DNA of 64,000 nt. It comes from Diplonema japonicum (Eukaryota > Euglenozoa > Diplonemea > Diplonemida > Diplonemidae). The stretch is from assembly GCA_964019335.1 (NCBI GenBank), contig OZ025651.1, positions 62,001 through 126,000 of the forward strand. Direction: 5' to 3'. Below are positions 1 through 11,322 of the stretch, in pieces; the stretch's first letter is position 1; each line of letters starts with the position of its first letter. The position numbers and the translations under genes are program-made. The notes beneath the pieces were generated by a model. The model ran no database searches. It had not been told where the DNA came from and saw only the letters and a program-made list of their open reading frames with translations.

Positions 1-1020
1 CCTTGCCCGCCACTACTTTTGCCGGCAAAAAAAAAAAAAAAAAAAAGGGAAATCGTAAGAACACGGGCAGTAAAATTGAAACGCGGGCAGAATTAAACAC
101 ACAAAAAAAAACACTTTTTTTTTCTTTCTTTTCTTCGAAATCGTTCTATTTATTTTCTTTTTCTTCAATGGGGGGGGGGGGGAGAAAGCTATTACAGCAT
201 TTGATATAACGTTCCAACGCCAACGAACTAGTTGTTACAACCTTTGTATAATAATAAAAGGCAAATCCTAAAGGCTTTCGAGAGAAATACTAATAGAAAG
301 AGAGAAATGAAGAACTGCACCCACGGCCTTCTTAATCATCACTGAACACTTTTGCATGATTTCCATCCCCTCCCTCCCCTCACAGGACTTGGGTGTTTTC
401 TTTTTCTTTTTTCTCTTTTCTTTTTTTTCTTCTAAATTGCTACGAAAATTTAAAAAAAAAAAAAAAAGTTGGCGGTAAGTAAGTAATTTCTTTTTTTTTT
501 TTTTATTCCACCAATTTGTCATGTGAGTCACTCTACTGCTGCTCCTGAGCAAGACCTAAGCAGAGTTAGTTATGAAAATCTTTATTCTGCATTACGACAT
601 AAAGGTTTTCATTAACTCACTCAGAGTGGGACAAAGATAAACTGTATTGGTTAGAGTCGGGGGAAAAAAAAAAAGAAGAAAAAAAAAAAAAGAGAAAACT
701 GGCCGTTGTTTGTACGTGTTGGGGAAAAATCTGGAGAAACTTATAAAACCCGCAAACACATTGCCAATGTTCCTCTTTTGTTTAGACTGGTCAAAGAAGT
801 CTCGTTCTTACAAAAAAAAAAAGAGAAAACAAAGATAACTACATCATGTTCTTGTTTTCTTTTCTTCTTTTCTCTTTTTTAAGATTTCATTTAAAAAATT
901 AAAGGGAATGTAACAAAAAACTTAGGGGAAAAAAAAAAGAAAGCCTCGATTTAAAAAGAAATAGAATAAAAAAATCCTTCTTTTTTTTCTCTCTCTTCCT
1001 TTTTTATCATTTCTTTTTTA
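1..1020. other. AT-rich spacer downstream of clathrin gene
   Basis: I see no gene here. The stretch consists of A and T homopolymers, a G run near 170 and mixed AT-rich sequence. Short open frames are low-complexity lysine or phenylalanine runs. It would hold the 3' untranslated region of the clathrin gene and intercistronic sequence. Confidence 0.6.
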
Positions 1021-1096
1021 TCATTTCTTTTTGCAACTGCATCGCGAATCCCACAACTCTTTCAGCACCTGTGTTTTAAATATTTTGTCGTTCCAG

Positions 1097-1151
<55 letters not shown>

Positions 1152-1226
1152 ACACCTGAACAACATAAGGCATCACAATGTCGCTGTTCTTATGCTTCCA
1201 CGCAAGTTCGATCGCGACATCAGGCT

Positions 1227-1259
<33 letters not shown>

Positions 1260-4200
1260 TTTCCCTTCTTTTTTGGGGCGTTGCAAAACAAACCTCCGCT
1301 ATCTCGTAGCAAGTGTACAAAGTAGCTGCAAAGCACTCATGAAGCCCGTTGTCCATAAATGTGTTCAAGAGCTCGCTCACTGTCTTGGAATCGCCTGACT
1401 CCAAGGCGTACTGAATGGCATCTTGGTAGAGTTTGTCCTCAAGGGCTGTTTCTATGGCAGAGGAGTGCTTGCCCGACTGAGCATGGATCCATGATGCAAC
1501 CCTCCTCAGCTCCATGAGAGGGTGGGTTGACAAAGAGGTGCAGAGATTCTGGCGGTCAAAGTTTGTGTACGAAGACAGCGAGTCGCGCAGAGCCTCGTAG
1601 TCTTCCTCTTCGATGTACACCTCATTGATGGCCTCGTTCACAGTTTTGCTGTTGATCTTCTGCACTGTCTTCAGCCATTCCACGATGAGCCCCACGTTGT
1701 TGTGCCTCTGCACGGCGAGCACCACCCTCTCGGGGTTCACCCTGTTCGAGATTGAAAATAAAAAGTCAGACAGCAGGTCCGGGTGGCACGTCATGTACAG
1801 CGAGATACCTGAGTAGATGTGGTCGATGACCGTCGCCTTCCCGCAGGACTCCTTGAACACTTCATGGGTCCACGAGGTGCTCGGGTGATCCAGCATCACT
1901 GACAGCGCCGAGTCCCATGCCTCGTTGTACGTGTGCAAATACCTCGCCTCGCCCCACAGGTGCTGCACCTCGCACGCACGCAGCATCTCTACTCGGTTCA
2001 TCTTTCCGCAGCACATTTTCAAAAAGTCCATCACCTTCTCCGAGCTATGGCGTGTCAACAGCAGCCCCAGCTGCGTGTACATCCCGATGTGCGTGCGTTC
2101 ATTTGCCAGACCTGTCTTAAGAAGCGACTGCAGCTCTTCCACCTTCCCTGCTGCCTCGAAGTACTGGCACAGCCCGTCCAGCTCTTCGGGTGCAACAATG
2201 ATATGCTGCGCTGCCATCTGCGCCAGACGCAGCTCGCCCACGTTGACGCACTCGAAGCACACTTCCTTCCATGTCCGGATGCTGCCAGCCTTCTGCGCCG
2301 CATCCAACGCCTGCAAGTGATGTGAACACACAAAATAAAACTAAGATACCTCTAAATACTGCTTCAAGTGCAGCAAGGTCGACGCCAGCTTTGGGTGATT
2401 GTGCTCGGCAGTGAATAGTACCCTCGCTGCTTCATAGAGGCCCTGCGGGTGGCTGTCAGCAAAGGGTGGCATACCTGTTTGTAGCATCTGTCGCCTGCCT
2501 TTGTTAGATTGGCGAGGTTCGAGTCTGCAAGGAACTGTGACAGCTTTGTGAGGTTGCCGCACTTTGCCAGCGAGTAGGCGAGCTCCGTGTCAGCAAACGA
2601 CAAGAACGAGATGTTCCCGTCAGTGGCCGCCTTGCGAGACGTCTCTAAGAAGGTCACCAGTGCCTCGTAGTGGGTTATCTCATCGGACTTCGCAACCGCA
2701 TCGACTGCCTCACGCACTTGCGTAGCGTCCTCTGCCTTCGTAAGCGAGATGAGTGCTTCCTTGATGGTGTTGTGATCCTTCAATAGCGCCTTCCCTAACA
2801 ACCCCCAGCACTCTTTGCTGTTAGTTCTCTCAGCGAGCTTCTTAGCACGCTCGATATCCTTAACGGTTTCCAGCAGAACATGCATAGCCTTGGCCTCCCC
2901 ACCAGGGCGTTTGTAGATCTCGAGTGCTTCCTCGTTGAGGCCCTTCTTGAGGGCGATGGCGGCCATCTCGTCAATGTCGTACTTGTCCATCCTCTGGATG
3001 TACGCCATGGCCTTCGAGGGCTCAGTCTGGATGACAGTGAGGAGGAGCAGGTTCTGGAGGTACCGGTTTTGGCTGAACGGCGAGTTCTCATCACCAAGAA
3101 TCAGCTTTTCAAGAATAGCAGTGAGCTGCCCCGGCATTCCTGCCTGCGTGAATGCCTTCACTGCAACAGAGATCTCTGTAGGATCCGCGACACGGGGTAT
3201 AGCGTAGGTGATGAGGGAGTCAACGATCTCCTTCTTGTCCTCTCTGCTCAGGACGGTGTTCCATAATGGCAGGTCCTGACGCTTCAGGAGGTACCCTGCG
3301 AGCTCGTTGTACATCTTGTTATCTGCTGCAAGGCGGAGGACCTCTTCGTCGTTTGCGCCTGTCTCGTAAGCAACGAGGGCAAGCTCTGGAGACTTGCTCT
3401 CGGCGTAGGCACCGACCTCCTTGCTGTTGTAGTCCCCTTTGTGGTCCTCGAGGAACTCTTTCGCGTTCTGCCTCGCGTTATCAATGTACTGCTTCGCCAG
3501 CGTCGTCACAAGCACCTCGTCCTTGGAGCCTTTTTGGATGGTGGCCTCCATCCACGGCAGGATCATCGTGATCTTTCCGCGCTTCTCCACAGCCGAGATG
3601 GTCTCCCCGATAGGGATGTCGTGCACCTTGTTGATCAGGCTGATGATGTAGTCGTCGTCAGCACCCGCGTCAAGCAGGGCACCGATCACGTTCGGTGTGT
3701 TGTCAGGTTGCTTGCTTGTCACGTATAAATCCAAGTATCGCAAGTTTCTCGTCCCCATGAGGTACCCCACCATGCTTTCCCACATCTTATGCTTGTCACA
3801 TACGTTGATGTAGGGCCATGGGTCGCTCAGACGCACCTCGTTTAGCAGCGTCAATACGGTGGTTGGGTCGTAGTGGTCGGAGGTGCGCGTGATGGCCTCG
3901 ATCTCGGTGGTCTGGCCAGTCTTCAGGGCACACTCGATGTACGTCGTGTGTGTTTTTTCATCATTGGCATCTGGCAAGATCTTTGCCAGTATAGAGAAGA
4001 GAGGTGCGTAGGCTTTGAATTCACAGAACAGTTCAATGATCTCATCCTTAGGGAGCTTCTTCAACTGTGGGATGATGGCGTCCGCGCAGATCGGGGCGTT
4101 CAACCTCGGGGCTCCAGACACCAATGCCCTGATCAGGCTCATCGCATCTTCAGGCTGCAGAATCTTCACGATCTCGGGCAGCCACTGTGGCGCAGTCTGC

Positions 4201-6204
4201 GCGGCGTTCACACCGCATCGCTCCACCGCTTGCATGTTGCTGCCCTCCTTCAAATGCGACTTGCAGTTCAACTTCAGCGCGCGAAGGTACAACCCTGCCT
4301 TCTCGCACAGCGTCGCGATCTTTTTGCAATCAAACTTCGTAAACTTCCCCTGGGTGAACAACGCCTCGACTACTTGTGCAGACGAGTGCAGGAGGTTCAT
4401 CTCGAACAGCTTTGTCTGCAGCTCGGCATCCTGCTCTCTGTCAGAGGTGAGGATTGCGAGAAGGTAACCTATTACATTTTCGGTATTTCTTTGTATGTTC
4501 ACACCAGTTGCTTGCTTGACGCAGCCCCGATCCAAGAACAGTCCAACAACCTGTGCAGGCTCGATGAGAAGCTTCCCTTTTGCTTCCTTGTGGACGAGCT
4601 GTGTGAAATGTACTCCCTTATCCTGCACATACCAAAGCAAACTCCGAAGCCCCATCTGCATTTGTTGCGATTAGCTTCGTCAGGATTTCGGCCACATCAG
4701 GGCTCCAGGAACCGGTAGCGCTGGTGATGTAGCTTAAGGCCTTCGAGAACTGCTGCCGTTGTATTTGCAGCTGAACCGCCTTGGTGTGGCATTTGGCCTC
4801 GGCATAGAAAGACAATGCAAGGTCAGTGTCCAAGGGCTCCACCTTGTCCGCGAGTTCTTCGCTTGCCTCAATTTTCTTCTTTCTGAAGAGTTCCGCAAGC
4901 AATGCAGCGCCCCCTTGCTTCAGTAGCACGATGTTTGCAAGTTCGATACCCTCAACCTTGTTCAGCTTGTCCTCCTCTAGGATCTTGTTCAAGTACACCA
5001 TCAAGGGGCTAGACTGGCCAGGGATCTGAGGGAAACCTTGCAACTGTTTCACAGTGTCTATCGTGCGCAGGCAGTAGTGAGGTGCAGAGAGGGCAAGGTC
5101 GATGGCGCCTGTGATGTCGCCTTTGGAGGTGAGGCTTTGCAAGTGCTGGCGGTACATCTCAACAGCCTCTGGGATGGCGGTCTGCCCTGCCAAGGTCAGA
5201 GCGAAGGAGGGGTTCGAGGACTTGATATTGAAAATCAAACCAGACACGTCAATGTGCGCACGCAGGACCTTCCCCTCGATGGTTACACCGAGGACCCCTC
5301 CCTCCGAGTGCGGGCACGCCACGAAGAAGTATTCTGAAATCTTCTCGCGATGCAGCATGGTCACCGTTTGCACGTCGAAGATGCTGAAGACACCATACCT
5401 TGACAGCACGTAGACCAGGCCGTTGTGCGCATTCACACAAAGAGGGAAGTCCTCTGGACAATCTAAAGGTAAATCCACAACCTTCTTTGGCAGGCTCATC
5501 GTCTGTTTCTTACCAGTCGGCATTTCCACACAGAATAGCCTCCCGGCTCCGTCAGGGCCCATCCCACCCACGAGCATCACATTGCAGTTTTCTTTGTCGA
5601 TTTCAACGTTCGTGAAGCACCCGGCATGACCGTCGATAATCTTAAGGGCCTTTTTCTCAACGGAGTACAGTTGCAGAACACCCTTTAGCTCCTTACCGCC
5701 CTCTTTGGCCATCACGACGCCGAGCATGAGCCACGTGCCTTGTGCGTCAGTTTTGTAGAAGAGAACCTGTGAACCTTTCAGCTCCTTGCTTTTTTCGAAT
5801 TGTTTCTTCGGTGCAGAGGAGCCAGCTGGGTTCCAGTGGTAGACGTGTGTCGCGGTGACTAGTCCGATGAGGTTGGCCGACAGCCACGAGAGATGCATGA
5901 TGGGGGAGCTGAGTTCGCAAGATCCGATCTTTTCTTTCTTTTCGAGGTCAAAGACCTGAACAGACTTCCCGCTGTGGACAGCCATGGCGCTGCCCTCTCC
6001 TTGGCACATCACCGCGCCGTCTGACGACGCAGGCTGCTTCATGCTCGACCCCCGCGCCACGTCCACCACAACTACCATCCCATCGTTCTTATCCCGCACA
6101 CACACATACCTCTCATCTTCAACACGCACAAACTGCCGTTGGAGGCATTCCGTCCTCACATCCGCACCCAGCCCATACAGGGTGTCCGTTTGCAGGGCGG
6201 CCAT
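1021..6204 (-). CDS. CLTC: Clathrin heavy chain, six exons
   Basis: This encodes the triskelion leg of clathrin, which coats vesicles budding from the plasma membrane, flagellar pocket and trans-Golgi. The N-terminal propeller and the repeated helical legs (CHCR repeats) match the family along the whole length. The protein is about 1640 aa, as expected. I place exons at 6204-4633, 4598-2475, 2442-2350, 2310-1294, 1224-1156 and 1068-1021. The introns are GT..AG and 34, 32, 39, 69 and 87 nt long. All junctions keep frame and restore alignment, for example ..CYEIAE joined to PDVAIELAW and PYVVQ to VLKELW. The start is the ATG at 6204 (MAALQTDTLYG); a longer upstream reading is leader. The last two introns carry long A/T runs, including 54 A on the plus strand. 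The C-terminal tail is very short, ending soon after VLKELW, without the longer tail seen in animals. Confidence 0.96.
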
Positions 6205-6309
6205 TCCTCTCGCCTGTTCGGGAATGCGTGCAGAGGAAGGAAAGACAAAATAGAGACAGAAACAACTACAATACAAAGGTAGAAAAAAAAATCATTTTTC
6301 AAATAACAG

Positions 6310-8284
6310 GTGAAAAAAAAAAAAACTCATAGTAAAAGACAATCCCACTTGAGGACAGTCTTGTGGTGTGAGTTCCTATCTACCTTCTGGAGCATAGCCT
6401 TCGTTCCTATTGTCGCCTTTAAAACTTTTCGTAGTCTCGACACGCGTTCTTTCTTGTATGTCCCTTTCAACTCCTGTAGCTTTTGCGCTGTCTGTCTTGA
6501 TGCGAAGATCGGTCTCCTGTTAAAGCCTATTGCAGCCTTGCCTCCGATCGCTGTGAGCGACTTGACCCTCTTTGCCCCGTCCGCAGGGAAGGGGCGTCTT
6601 ATCCGTCTCGTTCTGCACACTGCGTTGGCTCTCTCCACCAACAGCTTGATTCTGCGTGCCTTCCTCTGCATGTTGTAGACTCCCAGTGACTTACCGGTTG
6701 TCTCCTCAAAGTCGAGTGCAAGTTCAGCTGCTGAAACCTCCGAGTCGGTGTCGCCCTCCACCCATCGCAGCTTTCCCATCCATTCCAGTAGTGGTTCCCC
6801 GAATTGCTCCAGCAGTCCCACCACTGTCCCCAGCTGTGCTGTCGTCGGTACCGGGGTCACGGGGGCGGACTTTGCCTGTCACTTCCCGCTCCCATGGTAG
6901 CTTTTTGTTGCCGCCTTCTGCCTGCATCAGCCCTTCGTCCCGCTTTTCCATTCCCCCTTGGTAGGATGGCATGCAGCTCGAGGCAGAGCGGCCATCCCGT
7001 CCTGTCGCGCAGTGGTTCCATCCTCCCGCATCAGCTCCTCTCGCATGCTTGGTCGGGCAGAGGTCACATTCAAATCCCGACTCGTCTTGTCCTTCATGGG
7101 CCGCTGGTTCGTCTTGATTCGCTCCGTCCCTCGGACTCGTTGTCCTCATTGGGGGGTACACACTTTGGTCCTTGGCATACGGACTCAGGTAGGGGATCCC
7201 TCCCGCAATTACCCTCTTGATACAGAAAGCTAGATGGCGATCTTTGGCTGTCCTCCAGAGGTCATTCGTTTTGGGATCTGCTCCTTCCCCGAGTCCGCTG
7301 ACCGTCTTCCGTTCCGCTACTAGTGTCGTACTCCTGGCTGCCCTTACAGCCGCCCTGAAGGCGCTTCCTCGTTTGGGCCACTCAAGTTCTGTGGCTATTT
7401 CCATCTTCTCCCAGTCCCATCCGATTCTCGGCATTCACCTGCATATCAGATTCCCCACCGGTCCCAAGGGGGTCCTCTGTGAGCCGTACCCCTGCACTAT
7501 TCGTCGCATTCTCTGTCCAAGACCTGTCCTTTCCAGCGCGCTCGATATCACTTTCAGCGAGTGACAGATGACGTAGGACAACGGGTCATTGATCCTTTCA
7601 GCAAAACCGTATTCACCGCTGCAGGCGATCGTCCTCGGAAGTGAGGCCCCCATAGGTTTCAGGTCACTCTCGTTGTTAGCTTCTTCAGCGCCTCATCACT
7701 CGGAGGGGAGAACGGGCTGCTGTAGAGGCACGACGGCAAGACCGATGTTCCAGTCAGGTACCCTTTCGTTTCGAAGGACAGGCTTGTCTCCCAGCCGGTC
7801 TAGCTTGTTGGCCGCTTCCGTCGCTGGCTTGTTCCACGTCGTTCCTGTCCTGTTCGTGAACACCATCACGCCCAGTGCCTTGAACGACGTCACTGTTCTA
7901 TAGGGGACTGCGACCTCTCTCCCTTTCTGTGTTACTGTCCTACAACTCTGCCAGAAGGTACGTGTCATCTGCATAGGACAGAACCTCCGTTCCAGGTGCT
8001 TCCTTCTCGATTGTCCTGATCATCACAGCCAGTAAGGCGTTTATTATGATCACCGACAGCGGGCACCCCTGGAGTATCCCATTCGTTGCTTCAAAGGTGG
8101 CCCCTATTCCTATGGGGAACTTGAATCTCCTCGAGATCTGCCCGTACATTCCTTGGAGTGCTCGTGCGATTGCTGGGTCTAGTCCCAGGGCCAGCATCAG
8201 TTCGTGCGACAATTGTTGCGGGACCAGGTCAAAGCACTTCCTGAAGTCCAATGCAAGTCCTTCTAGCGGCTCGTCCTCCACCAA
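6310..8284 (-). mobile_element. Decayed 5'-truncated non-LTR retrotransposon
   Basis: Read on the minus strand, 8284-7940 encodes part of a reverse transcriptase palm: an ALDFRKCFD segment, ILQGCPLS and the catalytic YADD box. The frame then breaks. Fragments continue at 7974-7696 (KALGVMVF), 7653-7435 (GASLPRTIACSGEYGFAERI), 7434-6724 (with a CDLC..H..HC zinc-finger-like cluster) and 6860-6327 (a basic C-terminal part with LALDFEETTG). Four or more frame changes show decay. No endonuclease domain lies upstream, because sequence homologous to the element stops about 30 bp from the end of the BILBO1-like gene. Such 5' truncation is typical of target-primed reverse transcription. The copy is in the same orientation as its host genes. 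I could not identify target-site duplications or a clear poly(A) tail. Confidence 0.8.
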
Positions 8285-8314
8285 AAAAAAAGAAAGAACA
8301 AAACACGCATGCTT

Positions 8315-9214
8315 TCACACCCTGGTGGTCCCGTCTGGGCCCAGCAAAGACAGGTATTCACTGTACATTTTATTCCGTTTCCCCTCGGCGTTCGTGTGGG
8401 TGAGCCTGGCCATGGTGGCCTCTCTTCGGGAGCTTTCGTACTCGCGAAGGGTTTGGACGCGTTCGCGTGCCCAGGCTGCGGCAGTGTGGACGGAGTTGAG
8501 TTCCTCTTGCTGGACGGCGGGGACGGAGGCAAGCCAGGAGTTGCTGTCAGGGTTGGGCTTGGTGACCCGCGACCTATCTTTCTGCTTAAAGAATATGGCG
8601 TCAACAACGTTGGTGTTTGTGAGAGAGAACTGAACCCATTCGTCATAGGTAATCATCCCATCGTTGTTAGCATCAGCTGAGGTGAAGACCTCTGAGGTGG
8701 AGGTTATCGTGAAGTCTATTTCGCTGGCGGCAACCAGTGAGCGGAGATCTGAGTACTGGACGCAGCCCTTCCCCTTGGTGTCCATGGCGTAGAACACAGA
8801 TCGAAGCTTCTCTGTAAGGGAAGGGGGTGGGCCGGAGTCGCCGGCTTCACGGCTTTTCCTGCGCAGCTCCGTCGACACCCATGTGAGGCATTCTGCGGCC
8901 TGTGGGATCACGCCCTTGGCATCGGTGTGCCATATGCTATCAGGTTGGAAACAAAACACCTGGCACCCGTCCACCAGCTGCGTGGTGCTGCTCACGTCAA
9001 CCCATTTCTTCATTCCTGTGTCGTGCAGCTGCAACGCTTGGGCTTTGAAGGGAACGTCTGCGTACCCAGGCGGCCTGTTGGCACGTGCCTTGACGTCGAA
9101 ACAACTTTCAACAGCGTTCAACAGCTCCACCATCTCCGGGCACAGAGGGAAGCTCATCTTTGAGTTATACTTCTTTCCATAAAGGTCCGCTGCAACGTTA
9201 ATCGTGAAGGGCAT
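8315..9214 (-). CDS. BILBO1-like N-terminal domain plus EF-hand protein
   Basis: The 299-residue product begins with a ubiquitin-fold domain like that of BILBO1, the kinetoplastid flagellar pocket collar scaffold. The shared pattern includes INVAADLY, MSFPLCPE, KKWVDV, QLVDGCQVFCFQP and a W-H pair near residue 105. Two EF-hand units follow around residues 145-215. The first (MDTKGKGCVQYSDL) looks weak; the second (DANNDGMITYDEW) has canonical calcium ligands. The C-terminus is a short charged helix. BILBO1 itself continues into a long coiled coil and leucine zipper, which this protein lacks, so it may be a short paralogue rather than the orthologue. I chose the ATG at 9214 because homology starts there; codons upstream are lysine-rich leader. 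The retroelement remnant lies about 30 bp downstream. Confidence 0.85.
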   Translation of the reverse strand: MPFTINVAADLYGKKYNSKMSFPLCPEMVELLNAVESCFDVKARANRPPGYADVPFKAQALQLHDTGMKKWVDVSSTTQLVDGCQVFCFQPDSIWHTDAKGVIPQAAECLTWVSTELRRKSREAGDSGPPPSLTEKLRSVFYAMDTKGKGCVQYSDLRSLVAASEIDFTITSTSEVFTSADANNDGMITYDEWVQFSLTNTNVVDAIFFKQKDRSRVTKPNPDSNSWLASVPAVQQEELNSVHTAAAWARERVQTLREYESSRREATMARLTHTNAEGKRNKMYSEYLSLLGPDGTTRV

Positions 9215-9754
9215 TTTTCTTTTCTTTCCCCCGTTCTTGTTTCTCCCCTCCAACCTTCTCTCTGTTTTCTTTTTGATGTGTCTCTTTTTTCTTTTTTTTT
9301 TTTCCATTTGGGGCAAAGGAAGAAAAAAAAGGGGGGGTAACTTAAAAGCATCTTTTTTCTTCTTTGTTCCCCGATGTCGTAGCTGCTTTGCACTAGCAGA
9401 AGAGGGGGAAAGTGCGTCCCAACTAATTTCGCTTTTTTGTCACGGGTAAACATGGACAGCCAAGAGGGGGGGGGGGGGGGGGGGAAGAAAGATACGGTGA
9501 GGCGTATCCCCACTTTTCTTTTCAGTGGAAAGCGAAAATGGTAGCGCTCCATATTCGCTAAGTGACCCACCAGAAACCGCATTTTGAAGAGCTAAAAAAA
9601 TTTCTAATTGCTTTTTCTAGGGTTGGAATGGATTTATTTGCGTCCGGGGCCCAATGTTCGACATATGGAATTTCTTTTTGTAATAAAAAATCTTTTGGTG
9701 ATTTGCCTTACTTTGTACTATACAAAATGAAGCAGCTCCGGTGGAAAAAACACG

Positions 9755-9868
9755 GCACAAGTGGGGTTCGAACCCTGATGAAAAAACCACTGCGTCGGGA
9801 TTCGAACCCGCGACTCCTGGAACAAGGGGCCTGACAGGTGAGCACAGTAACCACTCTACCACAGGAAT
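9755..9868 (-). ncRNA. tRNA-like sequence, probably pseudogene
   Basis: The minus strand has a D-arm-like GTAGAGTGGTTA and a good T-arm, CGGGTTCGAATCCCG. The ends CTGTG and CGCAG can pair as part of an acceptor stem. The anticodon arm does not fold convincingly. A second, palindromic T-arm-like motif (GGGTTCGAACCC) lies at about 9764-9776. It sits inside the TIR element, so I read it as a tRNA-derived part of that element rather than a working tRNA gene. Confidence 0.4.
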
Positions 9869-10160
9869 TCAAAAAGCTGACCCCCCATCTTTACTCACGC
9901 ATCCGGCATAGTGGGTGGAGTAGGTTCCCTTCTTTTCACACCAGATATCCCTGCATACACACTCACGACGTGCCTCAGCCCATCAACACTGTGATGAAAT
10001 AAACACAGAATAAGAGAGGAGGTTCCTGTTCTGGAACGTCCTTGTCTACTTATCTCTACTTATCTACCCCTTTCCCAGTTTTCGAAGTCTAGTACGAGTT
10101 ATTGTGGTGACTGTCGTCTTCCTCGGTCCGTCGTACTACTTCAGCTTCCTGAGCTATCAC

Positions 10161-11041
10161 TCAGGTGGTGTGCATAGCATTTCCTTCCGTTATCTGTTCC
10201 AGGGGTGCGTCGTGTACGTTTCTAGTACACTGAAGAGTAGGGGTCAAATCTGTTGTTTCTTCAGACGCTTGATCCACCCGAAGTAGAACAGCAGGAAGGG
10301 GAGAAGGAGGAGGAAGGGGGAGGATACTGATGTCTTCTTCTTTACTTTCTGTTGTCGCTACTGTCTTTGCTGCTACTGCTGGTGCTGTTGCTGCTGTTAC
10401 TGTTGTTGCTGCTGCGTTGGGGAGGTTGTCCATGTCCTCTGTTGTGCCTCGGGTGGCCCTCCCCTGCTTCCTCGGTCTTGTGCTTCTTGTACAAGATGAG
10501 GCTGGGGTGCCATCCTTTGTTTTTGCCTGCTTATGGCACTTCCACTCCGTCTGCTCTGAGATCTCACTTCTTGCCCTCTTTTGTGTAGTGGACCCGGTAG
10601 TGGAGCTCCTTGTGGCTGTACTCCGCTATCGCGATCCTGTCCATCTGGAGTCCTCGTTGTCTGAGGCTCTCTGCTGGCTGGAAGGGCTTGCTTTGGTCTT
10701 TCCCTTCGAGTTGCCCGTGTGCTCTCAGGAGTAGGAAGTATTCTCCGGTCGTCGTCACTGCTTGTTTCATAGTCTCCGTTCCGTCGTCAGGCTGGTCATC
10801 AAACCAGGGCACGCGGGTCAAGGATCTTCCAACGCAAACGTGACCGGTGATCGGTGTAATTCCCACATAAGTACCTTCCAAGCAGAAATAACTTCTGCCC
10901 CAAAGGCAACGTCACTTTCAAATGACTATGCCATTTGGACTGTACGTTGCCCTGTGGTGGACGGCGTAGACGCGCATCTGTCTCTTCAACTATAAACTCC
11001 CCTATGGAACCCTCTTTGACCTTCTCGTCATCTCCACCCAT
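10161..11041 (-). pseudogene. Broken reading frames inside TIR element
   Basis: Three minus-strand segments in three different frames follow one another: 11041-10799, 10881-10564 and 10433-10161. The first two read as ordinary protein (GQKLFLLG, then TYVGITPITGHVCVG and VPWFDDQPDDG). The last is rich in alanine, threonine and proline. The overlap at 10870-10890 looks like a single frameshift. I recognise no family. They may be the remains of an element-encoded protein, but could also be chance open frames. Confidence 0.3.
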
Positions 11042-11237
11042 TTGTATTTGGTGACTACGGCCGAAGTGCAGAGGACAGGACTGTTATGCTTACTGACTAA
11101 CAACTAACAATCTTACAATGTTAAGAGCTGTCCTTCCCTCAAAACTGCACTTTTCTCAACTAGACTCCTACAAGCTTACGAAAAGCTTTCGCGGAAATAC
11201 CGGTTCAGGCTGCCGTTTCTCCCCTGTGGTGAGCCTA

Positions 11238-11322
11238 AAAAAAATCCGCTGGAGTGGGGTTTGAACCCGCTTTGCCTAGGTACAGGGCAAAGCCCTCCCA
11301 ACTAGACTACTACACCTTCGAA
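11238..11322 (-). ncRNA. tRNA-like sequence near right end of TIR element
   Basis: The minus strand reads a D-loop-like GTCTAGTTGGGAGGGC, a 7-bp stem CTTTGCC/GGCAAAG with a 9-nt loop in anticodon-arm position, then CGGGTTCAAACCCC as T-arm. The oversized loop and the lack of a clear acceptor stem argue for a tRNA-derived sequence, not a functional gene. A further T-arm-like motif (GGATCGAACCC) follows near 11357 on the plus strand. Confidence 0.4.

Noticed and set aside
1925-2325. Overlapping plus-strand frames of about 130 codons
   Set aside because: They are complementary to a clathrin exon with firm homology; composition is that of a shadow frame.
4623-4632. A 10-nt intron (GTATGTGCAG) in the clathrin gene
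   Set aside because: It would restore frame, but it leaves ten extra residues. Using the next AG gives a 34-nt intron, keeps frame and aligns with clathrin, so the longer intron is preferred.
3873-4718. Plus-strand frame of 281 codons
   Set aside because: Antisense to clathrin exon 2; no recognisable protein features.
9788-9866. Functional tRNA gene
   Set aside because: T-arm and part of the acceptor pair, but the anticodon arm does not fold and the sequence lies within a mobile element.
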